DNA of 64,000 bases, taken from contig NZ_JAUYRO010000053.1 of the NCBI RefSeq assembly GCF_030696805.1, forward strand, positions 1 to 64,000, in the 5' to 3' direction. Source of the DNA: Methyloversatilis sp. (GTDB lineage: Bacteria > Pseudomonadota > Gammaproteobacteria > Burkholderiales > Rhodocyclaceae). The notes below the pieces were generated by a model that worked only from the letters and a program-made list of their open reading frames with translations, did no database searches and had not been told where the DNA came from. This document shows positions 9,021-16,241 of the stretch, one piece after another. The number at the start of each line of letters is the position of its first letter. Position 1 is the stretch's first letter. Both the position numbers and the translations under genes were made by a program.

Positions 9021-9916
9021 CTGCGCCCGGGTCTGACCGCCACGAACGCGCCCGCCGACACGAACAGCAGGCCGGCGATCAGCCAGCCGGACAGCGCCTC
9101 GCCCAGCAGCGGCGCGGCCATCACGCCGGCCAGCACAGGCACCAGTGCGACCAGTGCGCCGGTGCGCTGAGCACCCAGTACCGCCACTGCCTTCAGGAAC
9201 AGCACCATGGCGACGATGGTCACGGCCACGCCCTGGTAAAGCCCCTGCAGCGCCAGCATCGACAGTGGGACGGCGTCGAGCGCTTTCGGCAGCCACAGCA
9301 GATAGACCGGCAGGAACACGAGCGCGGACGCCAGTGCGACGAAGCGGGTCAGCGTCCACGGGTCGTAGGCCCATTTCCTGGCCAACACCGAATAGATGGC
9401 CCAGGCGAGCGAGCTGCCGAGCAGCAGCGCGTCGCCGATCAGCAGGTCCGGTGTCCAGCTGCCGTGGCCGACCAGTTCGTGTCGCGTCACGCAGGCGATG
9501 CCCACAGCGATGAACACCAGCCCGGCGATACTGGCGCCGCCGGGCCGCGCGCCGCTGACCGCCCAGGCGACGGCGGCGATCAGGAAGGGCTGCATGCCGG
9601 GCAGCAGGATGGCGCCGTGGGCGGCCGGGGCGAACTTGAATGCGGCGAAGGCGAGCACGCCGTAGAGCAGGCCACCCATCATGGCCAGCGCCCACAGCCT
9701 GCCGTCGCGCCAGGCCCCGCGCGGCAGACTGCCGGCGAAGGGCAGCAGGAGCAGGGCGGCCGTGCCCAGCCGCAGCGCCAGCGTGTCGTAGGGCGTCAGC
9801 GCGCTTTTCCCACCCATGCGTGAAACGAGGATGAAGCCGGTCCAGATGGCGACGGTACCGGCGGCGGCGAGATAGCCGCCCAAGCGGGATGACGGGGAGG
9901 CTTCGGTGGAACTCAT
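8999..9916 (-). CDS. EamA/DMT-family transporter
   Basis: A 305-aa membrane protein with ten hydrophobic segments arranged as two homologous five-helix halves, as in the drug/metabolite transporter (EamA, RhaT/YdcZ-like) superfamily. Typical features are the first helix LAAAGTVAIWTGFILVSRMG, the mid-protein AAFKFAPAAHGAILLPGMQP and the last-half motif GAQRTGALVALVPVLAGVMAAPLLGEALS. DMT proteins export amino acids, metabolites or drugs, and the substrate cannot be deduced here. The gene is convergent with ssb and shares its terminator hairpin. It stands alone. Confidence 0.88.
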   Translation of the reverse strand: MSSTEASPSSRLGGYLAAAGTVAIWTGFILVSRMGGKSALTPYDTLALRLGTAALLLLPFAGSLPRGAWRDGRLWALAMMGGLLYGVLAFAAFKFAPAAHGAILLPGMQPFLIAAVAWAVSGARPGGASIAGLVFIAVGIACVTRHELVGHGSWTPDLLIGDALLLGSSLAWAIYSVLARKWAYDPWTLTRFVALASALVFLPVYLLWLPKALDAVPLSMLALQGLYQGVAVTIVAMVLFLKAVAVLGAQRTGALVALVPVLAGVMAAPLLGEALSGWLIAGLLFVSAGAFVAVRPGRRKTNGAL

Positions 9917-10061
9917 GATGTGAACGAGCTGACGGGCGGGCGAGAGCTTAGCCGACCCGGCGCCCGGCAGGGCCGGAAGCTGATCAGGCTCAAGAAATGG
10001 AACGTAGTCCGGACTATTGTTTGATCACGGAGCATGGGCTCCGACTCAAGCGGGAGCAGAC

Positions 10062-10484
10062 ATGAAGAAGCGTTGCATCGAACTTGTCATCAAGGATCAG
10101 GACCCGTTGCTGCTGAGCACCGGACAGACGGTCGGCGATGCCTGCCGACGCATGTGGGAACGCCGCGTGGGTGCCGTGCTGGTCGTCAACGACCAGGGGG
10201 CGCTGGCCGGCATTTTCACCGGCCGGGATGCAGTGCGCATTCTGGCTGAGGCCCACGATGGCCCGGACACACGGCTGGCGGTTGCGATGACGCCGGATCC
10301 GCGCACCATCGGCCCGGGCGAAACCTCGCTCGACGCGTTGCGCGCGATGAGTGACGGCGGATACCGTCATCTGCCGGTGGTCGAGGCTGGGCGCATTCTG
10401 GGTGTGGTGTCGCGCGGTGACTTCAACGGCGTGGAATTCGAGCGCCTGGGCGACGAAACCAGCCTGTGGGAACGCATCTGCTGA
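10062..10484 (+). CDS. CBS-domain pair protein
   Basis: A stand-alone protein (140 aa) made of two tandem CBS motifs. The first spans about residues 15-65 (VGDACRRMWERRVGAVLVVNDQGALAGIFTGRDAV) and the second about 80-130 (SLDALRAMSDGGYRHLPVVEAGRILGVVSRGDF). CBS pairs bind adenosine nucleotides and act as energy-state sensors on partner proteins. No catalytic domain is attached and no partner is obvious nearby. The track's longer form opens with a TTG at 10017; the ATG at 10062 (MKKRCIELVIKDQDP) follows a GGGAGCAG site and is the better start. Confidence 0.85.
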   Translation: MKKRCIELVIKDQDPLLLSTGQTVGDACRRMWERRVGAVLVVNDQGALAGIFTGRDAVRILAEAHDGPDTRLAVAMTPDPRTIGPGETSLDALRAMSDGGYRHLPVVEAGRILGVVSRGDFNGVEFERLGDETSLWERIC

Positions 10485-10585
10485 CTGAAGGCGGCGCGGG
10501 CGATCCGGGACTTCCCGACCCACCCGCGCCCTGCGCGTGGCGAAGCCGGCGCGCGCGCGGCCCGCAGTTCAATGTCAACAGGCCC

Positions 10586-10591
10586 TAGAAT
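10586..10591 (+). promoter_or_regulatory. Candidate -10 element very close to the TRIC start
   Basis: TAGAAT ends seven bases before the ATG at 10598. If used, transcription would start at or next to the start codon, giving a leaderless mRNA. No Shine-Dalgarno sequence is visible in the intervening bases, and no good -35 box was found. Confidence 0.3.
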
Positions 10592-10597
10592 CGCGCG

Positions 10598-11227
10598 ATG
10601 CCCAGATTCCAGCTCCTGATCGCCGCGATCGAATTCGCGGCCACCCTTGCGTTCGCCCTGTCCGGTTTCATCGAGGCGGCGCGCCGTCGCATGGACGTGG
10701 TCGGGGTGTTCGCTGTTGCCTTCATCACGGCGTTCGGCGGCGGTACGGTGCGCGACGTGCTGCTCGATCGCCGGCCCTTCTTCTGGGTCGAACATCAGGC
10801 CCATGTGTGGCTGATCTTCCTGCTGTCGCTGGCTGCCGTACCCTGGTTGCGCGCGCGCCATCACCGCTTTACCGAACGCGCCATCCTGATTCCGGACGCG
10901 CTCGGACTGGGCCTGTTTACCGTGACCGGCGTCAGCCTGGCTTACGAGGCGGGCATGCCGGTGTTCGTGTCGGCCATGATGGGCGTCATCACCGGCGTAT
11001 TCGGTGGCGTGATGCGCGACGTGATCTGCAACGAAGTGCCCTATGTGTTCCGCGACCACCGGCCGTATGCGCTGTGTGCCTTCGTCGGCGCCTGGGCCTA
11101 TCTGGGCATGAATGCGCTGGACGTCACGCCGCTGGTGTCGCTCGGCGTGGCCGTGGTGCTGATCGCCGGTCTGCGACTGCTGGCGGTGCTGACCGGCTGG
11201 TCGGTCCCGGGCTGGCGCGAGGACTGA
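10598..11227 (+). CDS. TRIC-type cation channel family protein (YadS/UPF0126)
   Basis: A 209-aa integral membrane protein with about seven hydrophobic helices and two related glycine-rich segments, FAVAFITAFGGGTVRDVLLDR and MGVITGVFGGVMRDVICNEVP. This duplicated GGG..RD signature is diagnostic of the UPF0126/TRIC family, whose bacterial members are trimeric intracellular cation channel homologues. Its physiological ion in bacteria is not established. It is monocistronic, convergent with the glycine-zipper lipoprotein, and may be translated from a leaderless transcript. Confidence 0.88.
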   Translation: MPRFQLLIAAIEFAATLAFALSGFIEAARRRMDVVGVFAVAFITAFGGGTVRDVLLDRRPFFWVEHQAHVWLIFLLSLAAVPWLRARHHRFTERAILIPDALGLGLFTVTGVSLAYEAGMPVFVSAMMGVITGVFGGVMRDVICNEVPYVFRDHRPYALCAFVGAWAYLGMNALDVTPLVSLGVAVVLIAGLRLLAVLTGWSVPGWRED

Positions 11228-11278
11228 TCACCAGGGCGCCTGCGGACTGACGTCAAGTGCCGAGGTCAGTTGCGGGCT

Positions 11279-11818
11279 TCAGCTGCGCTGCAGGCCGCCG
11301 TCTACCACGCGCACCCGGTCACCGGCGCGCACGGCGGTATCGGCGCCTTCAGTGAAGCTGCGCTGTTCGCCGTTATCCATGCGCACGTTCACCCGGTAGC
11401 CGGAGACATGTTCGTTGCGATTCTTTTCGATCGTGTGGCCGGCGACCGCGCCACCGACCGCGCCGACCGCAGTGGCGACCTTGCGGCCGCTGCCGCTGCC
11501 GATCTGGTTGCCGAGCAGGCCGCCGACGACACCGCCTACGGCTGCACCGACGCCGCTGGCTTCACCTTCTGCCACGATGGGCTCCACTGCAATCACTTCG
11601 CCCAGATCGGCGCGTACTGCGGGTTCCGGCTTCGCAGCAACCGTGCGAGCCTCACCCGATTTTCGGGGTTCGTTGGTCACGCGTTCCTGTTTCACCGGCT
11701 CTGCGGCGCCGGATTGCGGGCCGATCGGGAAGGTGGATTGCGGATCGCACGCGGCGAGCATGAAGCAACAACTGATGAGGCCGGCGCTGCCGACGATTTT
11801 TCTGGTGGTCTGTTTCAT
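11279..11818 (-). CDS. Glycine-zipper 2TM lipoprotein (SlyB/Pcp-like)
   Basis: A 179-aa predicted outer-membrane lipoprotein. The signal peptide ends in the lipobox MLAAC, with aspartate at +2 after cleavage. A Pro/Ala/Glu linker follows, then a glycine-zipper stretch (GVGAAVGGVVGGLLGNQIGSGSG ... AVGAVGGAVAGHTIEKN), and then a beta-rich tail with YRVNVRMDNGEQRSF. This is the layout of the 17-kDa surface antigen/SlyB family, which stabilises the outer membrane. Aspartate at +2 could cause Lol avoidance and inner-membrane retention, so localisation is uncertain. The track's longer ORF adds 50 residues upstream of the signal peptide and is rejected. A 49-codon ORF lies just upstream on the same strand. 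Confidence 0.85.
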   Translation of the reverse strand: MKQTTRKIVGSAGLISCCFMLAACDPQSTFPIGPQSGAAEPVKQERVTNEPRKSGEARTVAAKPEPAVRADLGEVIAVEPIVAEGEASGVGAAVGGVVGGLLGNQIGSGSGRKVATAVGAVGGAVAGHTIEKNRNEHVSGYRVNVRMDNGEQRSFTEGADTAVRAGDRVRVVDGGLQRS

Positions 11819-11841
11819 GATGGTCGGTCTCGTGGTCAGGT

Positions 11842-11991
11842 TCAATGATTCAGGATCCGGGTCAGTGACAACAGGCTTTCGCTGGCCGCTGCAGCGGCCT
11901 GCTCGACCGGCCCGTCGTCCGGGCCGGTGACGATCAGCGCGATGGTGGCTATCACCATCAAAGCGCACATCAGAAGTTGGGCGGCGGACAT
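11842..11991 (-). CDS. Putative 49-aa single-pass membrane peptide
   Basis: This ORF is too short for the supplied track. It reads [20 protein letters not shown] at the N-terminus, a single hydrophobic helix, followed by a short Gly/Asp/Ala-rich and then leucine-containing tail ending RILNH. A GGAGAG ribosome site lies five bases before the ATG, a strong match for a small ORF. It ends 23 bases before the start of the glycine-zipper lipoprotein, suggesting co-transcription. No family is recognised. It could be a small inner-membrane protein or a chance ORF; the ribosome site and hydrophobic pattern favour the former. Confidence 0.5.
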   Translation of the reverse strand: MSAAQLLMCALMVIATIALIVTGPDDGPVEQAAAAASESLLSLTRILNH

Positions 11992-12217
11992 CAATCTCTC
12001 CGGTCGGTACTCAATTGGGGTGGTGAAGTGGATGGCATGGAGCCGTGACCGGAGCTTAAGAGGGGGGCCGCGAGCAACCCGTCAGCATCGGGCGCACCCG
12101 TTGTCGGCCCCGTCCTACACGAATGTGCAGGGCATGGGGAACGGGTCTTCGGGTAGGATGCTGCGCGTCGCATGCCGCACGGATCCGCGCGGCAAACCTT
12201 CACAACGGAATATCGAT

Positions 12218-13147
12218 ATGGCTGGCGCCAGCCTTCTTGCACTGATCGACGACATCGCCAGCGTGCTGGACGACGTATCGGTACTGACCAAAGTTGCCGC
12301 GAAAAAGACCGCCGGTGTGCTGGGTGACGATCTGGCGCTGAACGCGCAGCAGGTCGCCGGTGTCAAGGCCGACCGCGAGCTGCCGGTGGTGTGGGCGGTG
12401 GCGCTGGGTTCGGTGCGCAACAAGCTGATACTCGTGCCGGCGGCGCTGGCCATCAGCGCCTTCATACCTGCGGCGGTCACGCCGCTGCTGATGGTTGGCG
12501 GGCTGTTCCTCTGTTACGAAGGCTTCGAGAAACTTGCCCATGGATTCCTGCACAGCCCGGACGAGGATGTAGCGACGCGCAAGGAACACCTGGCGGCGCT
12601 GGCTGGCGCCGAAGTCGATCTGGTGGCGCTGGAAAAGGACAAGATCAAGGGCGCGATACGAACCGACTTCATCCTGTCGGCAGAAATCATAGCCATCACG
12701 CTGGGCACTGTCACCGACGCGCCATTCGGCACCCAGGTCGCCGTGGTGGCCGGCATCGCCGCCATCATGACCGTCGGCGTGTACGGTCTGGTGGCAGGTA
12801 TCGTGAAGCTGGACGACGGCGGGCTTTACCTCAGCCGTTCAGACTCCGCGCCGTTGCGCGCCTTCGGCCGCGGCATCCTGACGGCTGCGCCCTGGCTGAT
12901 GAAATTCCTTTCGGTCGCCGGCACGGCGGCGATGTTCCTGGTCGGCGGCGGCATCCTGACCCACGGCATTGCGCCGCTGCACGAGGCAATCGTCCACCTG
13001 ACCGAAGCGGTGGCGCAGTCTGCGGGCACGGTGGCCGGCGTGCTGCTGCCCTTCCTTGCCGACGCGCTGACGGGCATCGTCGCCGGTGCGCTCACGCTGG
13101 CCGTCGTGCTGGGCGTGAAGAAGTTGCGCGGCGCCAGCGGCGCATAA
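12218..13147 (+). CDS. DUF808 family inner-membrane protein (YedI-like)
   Basis: A 309-aa membrane protein. The soluble N-terminus [40 protein letters not shown] matches the opening of the DUF808/YedI family, including the [11 protein letters not shown] motif. Several helices follow ([34 protein letters not shown] and three or four in the C-terminal half), with [13 protein letters not shown] near the end. The biochemical role is unknown. The track shows a 406-aa version, but the 97 extra residues upstream are not membrane-like and do not match the family. The gene is convergent with trhO. Confidence 0.85.
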   Translation: MAGASLLALIDDIASVLDDVSVLTKVAAKKTAGVLGDDLALNAQQVAGVKADRELPVVWAVALGSVRNKLILVPAALAISAFIPAAVTPLLMVGGLFLCYEGFEKLAHGFLHSPDEDVATRKEHLAALAGAEVDLVALEKDKIKGAIRTDFILSAEIIAITLGTVTDAPFGTQVAVVAGIAAIMTVGVYGLVAGIVKLDDGGLYLSRSDSAPLRAFGRGILTAAPWLMKFLSVAGTAAMFLVGGGILTHGIAPLHEAIVHLTEAVAQSAGTVAGVLLPFLADALTGIVAGALTLAVVLGVKKLRGASGA

Positions 13148-13181
13148 CAACGGTCTGTTCTCGCGTGCAGCGCCCGCGCGC

Positions 13182-13898
13182 TCAGCCAGCCGGACTGAGA
13201 TCGGGCTTCAGTGCGCCGCGGTCGTCGAACACGACGCAGTTGCCGTGCCAGTGGGCGCCGCCCACCTCTTCGAAGTAGCGCAGGATGCCGCCCTCGAGCT
13301 GATACACCTGCGTGAAGCCAGCCTTCTTCATCAGCGGCGCGGCCTTTTCGCAGCGGATGCCGCCGGTGCAGAAGGTGACGATGGGCGTGTCTTTCAGGTC
13401 GGCGTATTGCTTGAGCGCTGCCGGGAACTGGCCAAAGCTGTCGACACCTGGGTCGAGCGCCTGGTCGAAACTGCCCTGTTCCACTTCCCAGCGGTTGCGC
13501 GTGTCGATGATGACGAAACGGCGGCCTTCGTCATACCAGCGCTTGAGTTCAGCCGCGGGCAGATAGGGCGCCGGGGTGTCGGCCGGATCGAAATCCGGCG
13601 CGCCGACCGTGACGATTTCCTTCTTCAGACGCACGCGCAGGCGCTTGAAAGGCACCGCGTCCGAATAGCTCCATTTCGCATCAAGCCCGGCAAGACGCGG
13701 ATCTTCCGCCAGATCGGCAAGGAAGGCGCGCAGGTTGTCGGCCGCGCCGGCGAGAAACAGGTTGATGCCTTCAGTCGCCAGCAGCACCGTGCCCAGCAGG
13801 CCCCGCGCGCGCGCGGCCTCGTGGATGCGCGTACGCAGCGCGTCGCGCTCGTCCAGTCGTATGAAGCGATAGGCGGCAATATTGGCGAAACGGGACAT
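13182..13898 (-). CDS. trhO: tRNA uridine 5-hydroxylase, rhodanese family
   Basis: TrhO (YceA/UPF0176) performs oxygen-dependent hydroxylation of U34 in tRNA, leading to 5-methoxyuridine-type modifications. This 238-aa protein shows the N-terminal alpha/beta domain (MSRFANIAAYRFIRLDERDAL; LLATEGINLFLAG), a central rhodanese domain (IIDTRNRWEVEQGSF) and the catalytic loop CTGGIRCEKAAPLM. It ends with the family pattern YQLEGGILRYFEEVGGAHWHGNCVVFD. It is shorter than E. coli YceA because it lacks the extra C-terminal segment. The longer track ORF overlaps the divergent VIT gene, and the start was set at the family MSRF. Confidence 0.9.
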   Translation of the reverse strand: MSRFANIAAYRFIRLDERDALRTRIHEAARARGLLGTVLLATEGINLFLAGAADNLRAFLADLAEDPRLAGLDAKWSYSDAVPFKRLRVRLKKEIVTVGAPDFDPADTPAPYLPAAELKRWYDEGRRFVIIDTRNRWEVEQGSFDQALDPGVDSFGQFPAALKQYADLKDTPIVTFCTGGIRCEKAAPLMKKAGFTQVYQLEGGILRYFEEVGGAHWHGNCVVFDDRGALKPDLSPAG

Positions 13899-13968
13899 GA
13901 GTGACTCAATCAGGACGGTCAGAAAGTATACCGTGTGGTCTGGACACACTATTGAAGGCTGAACCTTG

Positions 13969-14667
13969 ATGACTCGTGCCCCGCGCAAGGAAATGCATCG
14001 CAGCCACCGCAGCGGCTGGCTGCGTGCCGCCGTCCTGGGCGCCAACGACGGTGTGGTGTCGACCGCCAGCCTGATCGCCGGCGTGGCCGCCGCGAATGCG
14101 ACGCCGCAGGTCGTGCTGCTGACCGGCGTGGCCGGACTGGTGGCCGGAGCCATGTCGATGGCGGCCGGCGAATACGTGTCGGTCCATTCGCAGGCGGACA
14201 CGGAACGGGCGGACATCGAGCAGGAGCGGCGCGAGCAGGAGAATGATCCGGTGCATGAAATGAGCGAACTCGCCGCTATCTACGTCGGGCGAGGGCTCGA
14301 TCCGTCGACCGCCGACGAAGTGGCGCGCCAGCTGATGGAACGTGACGCGCTGCAAGCGCATGCGCGTGACGAACTGGGGATCCCGATCGATGGTCAGGCG
14401 CGTCCGCTGCAGGCCGCGCTGACATCGGCGCTGGCCTTTGCGGCGGGCGCCGGCATTCCTCTGCTCGCCGTCGTGCTGACGACGGAAGACTCCATGACGA
14501 CGGCCGTGACCGTCGCGTCGCTGGTTTCGCTGATGGGGCTGGGCGCCGTGGCGGCGCAGGTCGGCGGTGCGTCACCGCTGCGTGGCGCGCTGCGCGTCAC
14601 CTTCTGGGGCGCTGCAGCCATGGGGCTGACTGCGCTGGTCGGATCCTGGTTCGGTGTTGCCGTCTGA
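13969..14667 (+). CDS. VIT1/CCC1-family Fe/Mn transporter
   Basis: A 232-aa membrane protein of the vacuolar iron transporter family, which moves Fe2+ or Mn2+ out of the cytosol. Diagnostic segments are the first helix with GANDGVVSTASLIAGVAAAN, the second helix VAGLVAGAMSMAAGEYVSVHSQAD and the acidic cytosolic region (ERADIEQERREQE ... ELAAIYVGRGL) that binds metal in the plant homologue. Three more helices follow. The ORF opens TTG-ATG and the ATG was taken. The gene is divergent from trhO across a 70-bp gap containing the imperfect palindrome GTGTG..CACAC. Confidence 0.9.
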   Translation: MTRAPRKEMHRSHRSGWLRAAVLGANDGVVSTASLIAGVAAANATPQVVLLTGVAGLVAGAMSMAAGEYVSVHSQADTERADIEQERREQENDPVHEMSELAAIYVGRGLDPSTADEVARQLMERDALQAHARDELGIPIDGQARPLQAALTSALAFAAGAGIPLLAVVLTTEDSMTTAVTVASLVSLMGLGAVAAQVGGASPLRGALRVTFWGAAAMGLTALVGSWFGVAV

Positions 14668-14764
14668 GCCGAGTCGCAAGGGGTCGAGGCGGGCACGATT
14701 CAAGTCGCGGTCTGACGCCTCGTTTCAACGCTCGCCACTTGACGCTTTCGTCCCGCAACTCTGC

Positions 14765-15739
14765 TTATCCGAGCGCCTTCACCAGGTTGTAGGCACTGAG
14801 CGCACTGATCAGCAGGCCGACCAGCACGAGCAGCGCGCGCGCCGGCAGGGCGCGACACAGGAATGCGGCCAGTGGCGCGGCGAACATGCCGCCCGCCACC
14901 AGCCCGGCGACGGTGGCCCAGGGCGCCGCGTCGATGAACAATACGAAGGCGCCGGCACTGGCGATGGCGATGAAGAATTCGGCGAAATTCACCGAACCGA
15001 TGGTGCGTCGCGGGTCCTGACCGGCACCGACCAGACTGGTCGTCACCACCGGGCCCCAGCCGCCGCCGCCAGCGGCATCCACGAAACCGCCGAACAGCGC
15101 CAGTTTGGCGACATGCTTCGGTTCCTGCGCCGGCTTGCGCCGGTGACGCCACGCCTTTGTCAGCACATAGACGCCCATCAGTAGCAGGTAGCCGGAAATC
15201 CAGGGCTTGAGCGCCGCGCCGTCGAGCTGGGTGACGAAAAGCGCGCCCAGCACGCCGCCGATCACGCCGGGCACCAGCAGGCGCAGCATCAGCTTGCGAT
15301 CGACATTGCCCAGTCGCAGATGCGACAGGCCGGACAGACCGGTGGTGAAGATTTCAGCGATGTGCACACTTGCGCTGGCCACCGCGGGGGAGGCGCCGGT
15401 GCCGAGCAGGAAAGTGGTGGCGGAAATGCCGTAAGCCATGCCAAGTGCGCCGTCGATGCTTTGCGCGATGAAACCGACTGCGGCGGCCGTGAGGAATTCC
15501 TTCGACGTGACGACCTCGATGACGATGGCCAGCGCTGCGGCCGGGTCGCTCATCGGAAGGCCGCGTACCAGCAGGACCGTGGCGAGACCGAACAGGGTGA
15601 AGCCGATCAGCCAGGTGGCGATTGTGACCAGCGGACGCGTCTGAGCGCGGTCGATGACCTGCTCGACCGGCGGCAGGCCGAGGGCTTCGTGGGCCTGCCC
15701 GACAGCAGTCGGGCGGGTGTCTATATGGCGGATTTTCAC
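14765..15739 (-). CDS. Sulfite exporter TauE/SafE family permease
   Basis: A 324-aa TSUP-family membrane protein with eight or nine hydrophobic segments. After a soluble N-terminus of about 35 aa, the first helix is TIATWLIGFTLFGLATVLLV. The family motif GFIAQSIDGALGMAYGIS follows, with its second-half counterpart GLVAGGMFAAPLAAFLCRALPARALL. The glycine-rich GGFVDAAGGGGWGPV loop is also typical. TSUP proteins export sulfite, sulfoacetate or other organic anions, and the substrate here is unknown. It is monocistronic, with an AT-rich promoter region upstream (15775-15835). Confidence 0.85.
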   Translation of the reverse strand: MKIRHIDTRPTAVGQAHEALGLPPVEQVIDRAQTRPLVTIATWLIGFTLFGLATVLLVRGLPMSDPAAALAIVIEVVTSKEFLTAAAVGFIAQSIDGALGMAYGISATTFLLGTGASPAVASASVHIAEIFTTGLSGLSHLRLGNVDRKLMLRLLVPGVIGGVLGALFVTQLDGAALKPWISGYLLLMGVYVLTKAWRHRRKPAQEPKHVAKLALFGGFVDAAGGGGWGPVVTTSLVGAGQDPRRTIGSVNFAEFFIAIASAGAFVLFIDAAPWATVAGLVAGGMFAAPLAAFLCRALPARALLVLVGLLISALSAYNLVKALG

Positions 15740-15774
15740 TGCGCTGCACTCCTTGAGGAGGGCGCAGTCTAGCC

Positions 15775-15835
15775 AGCAATACTTATCTCAAAAAGTGATA
15801 TTTGATTATAAGCATAGCTCTGAAAGACATTTTCC
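15775..15835 (-). promoter_or_regulatory. AT-rich promoter region of the TauE/SafE gene
   Basis: About 60 bases of markedly AT-rich sequence (TTATCTCAAAAAGTGATATT and TTTGATTATAAGCA) stand out in this GC-rich window, just upstream of the permease start. TATC..GATA arms flank an A-run. No regulator site was identified. Confidence 0.35.
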
Positions 15836-15836
15836 G

Positions 15837-16205
15837 TCAGTAGAACGGCCGCCGCCAGTAGCCCCACGGATAACCCGGATATCCGGGGTAGCCGAACATC
15901 CACATGCGTTCGCGTTCGCGCATGGCCTCGCGCGCCCGGGTGGCTTCGAGCAGCGTGACCTGCATGTGGTCGATCACCTCGTCGGACACACCCTGTTCGC
16001 GCAGATTTGCCAGTTCCGATGCCTTCAACGTATACAGGGCACCGCTTTCGTCGATGCGCTGGATGATTTCGGCCGGCGTCAGTCCGTCCTTCGACATCTG
16101 CACGATTTCATCGGTGGTCGGTGCCGGCGGGCGCGGCGGGTAGGTCGCGCAGCCACCGAGCATCACGGCAAGCAGGGCGACAAGTATCCAGCGGCTATTC
16201 GGCAT
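15837..16205 (-). CDS. Small lipoprotein with aromatic Gly/Pro-rich tail
   Basis: A 122-aa predicted lipoprotein: signal peptide WILVALLAVMLGGC with cysteine as the lipidation site and alanine at +2, which favours the outer membrane. The body holds a short domain (TTDEIVQMSKDGLTPAEIIQ ... LANLREQGVSDEVIDHM) that looks like two SHOCT-like or helix-hairpin repeats. A charged helix and the tail GYPGYPGYPWGYWRRPFY follow. The function is unknown. Proteins with this arrangement are common as hypothetical lipoproteins in betaproteobacteria. It lies 36 bases downstream of glnE on the same strand and may be co-transcribed with it. Confidence 0.75.
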   Translation of the reverse strand: MPNSRWILVALLAVMLGGCATYPPRPPAPTTDEIVQMSKDGLTPAEIIQRIDESGALYTLKASELANLREQGVSDEVIDHMQVTLLEATRAREAMRERERMWMFGYPGYPGYPWGYWRRPFY

Positions 16206-16241
16206 ATCGGGTGCTCCGGCATCGGTTCATGAGCGTATGAG

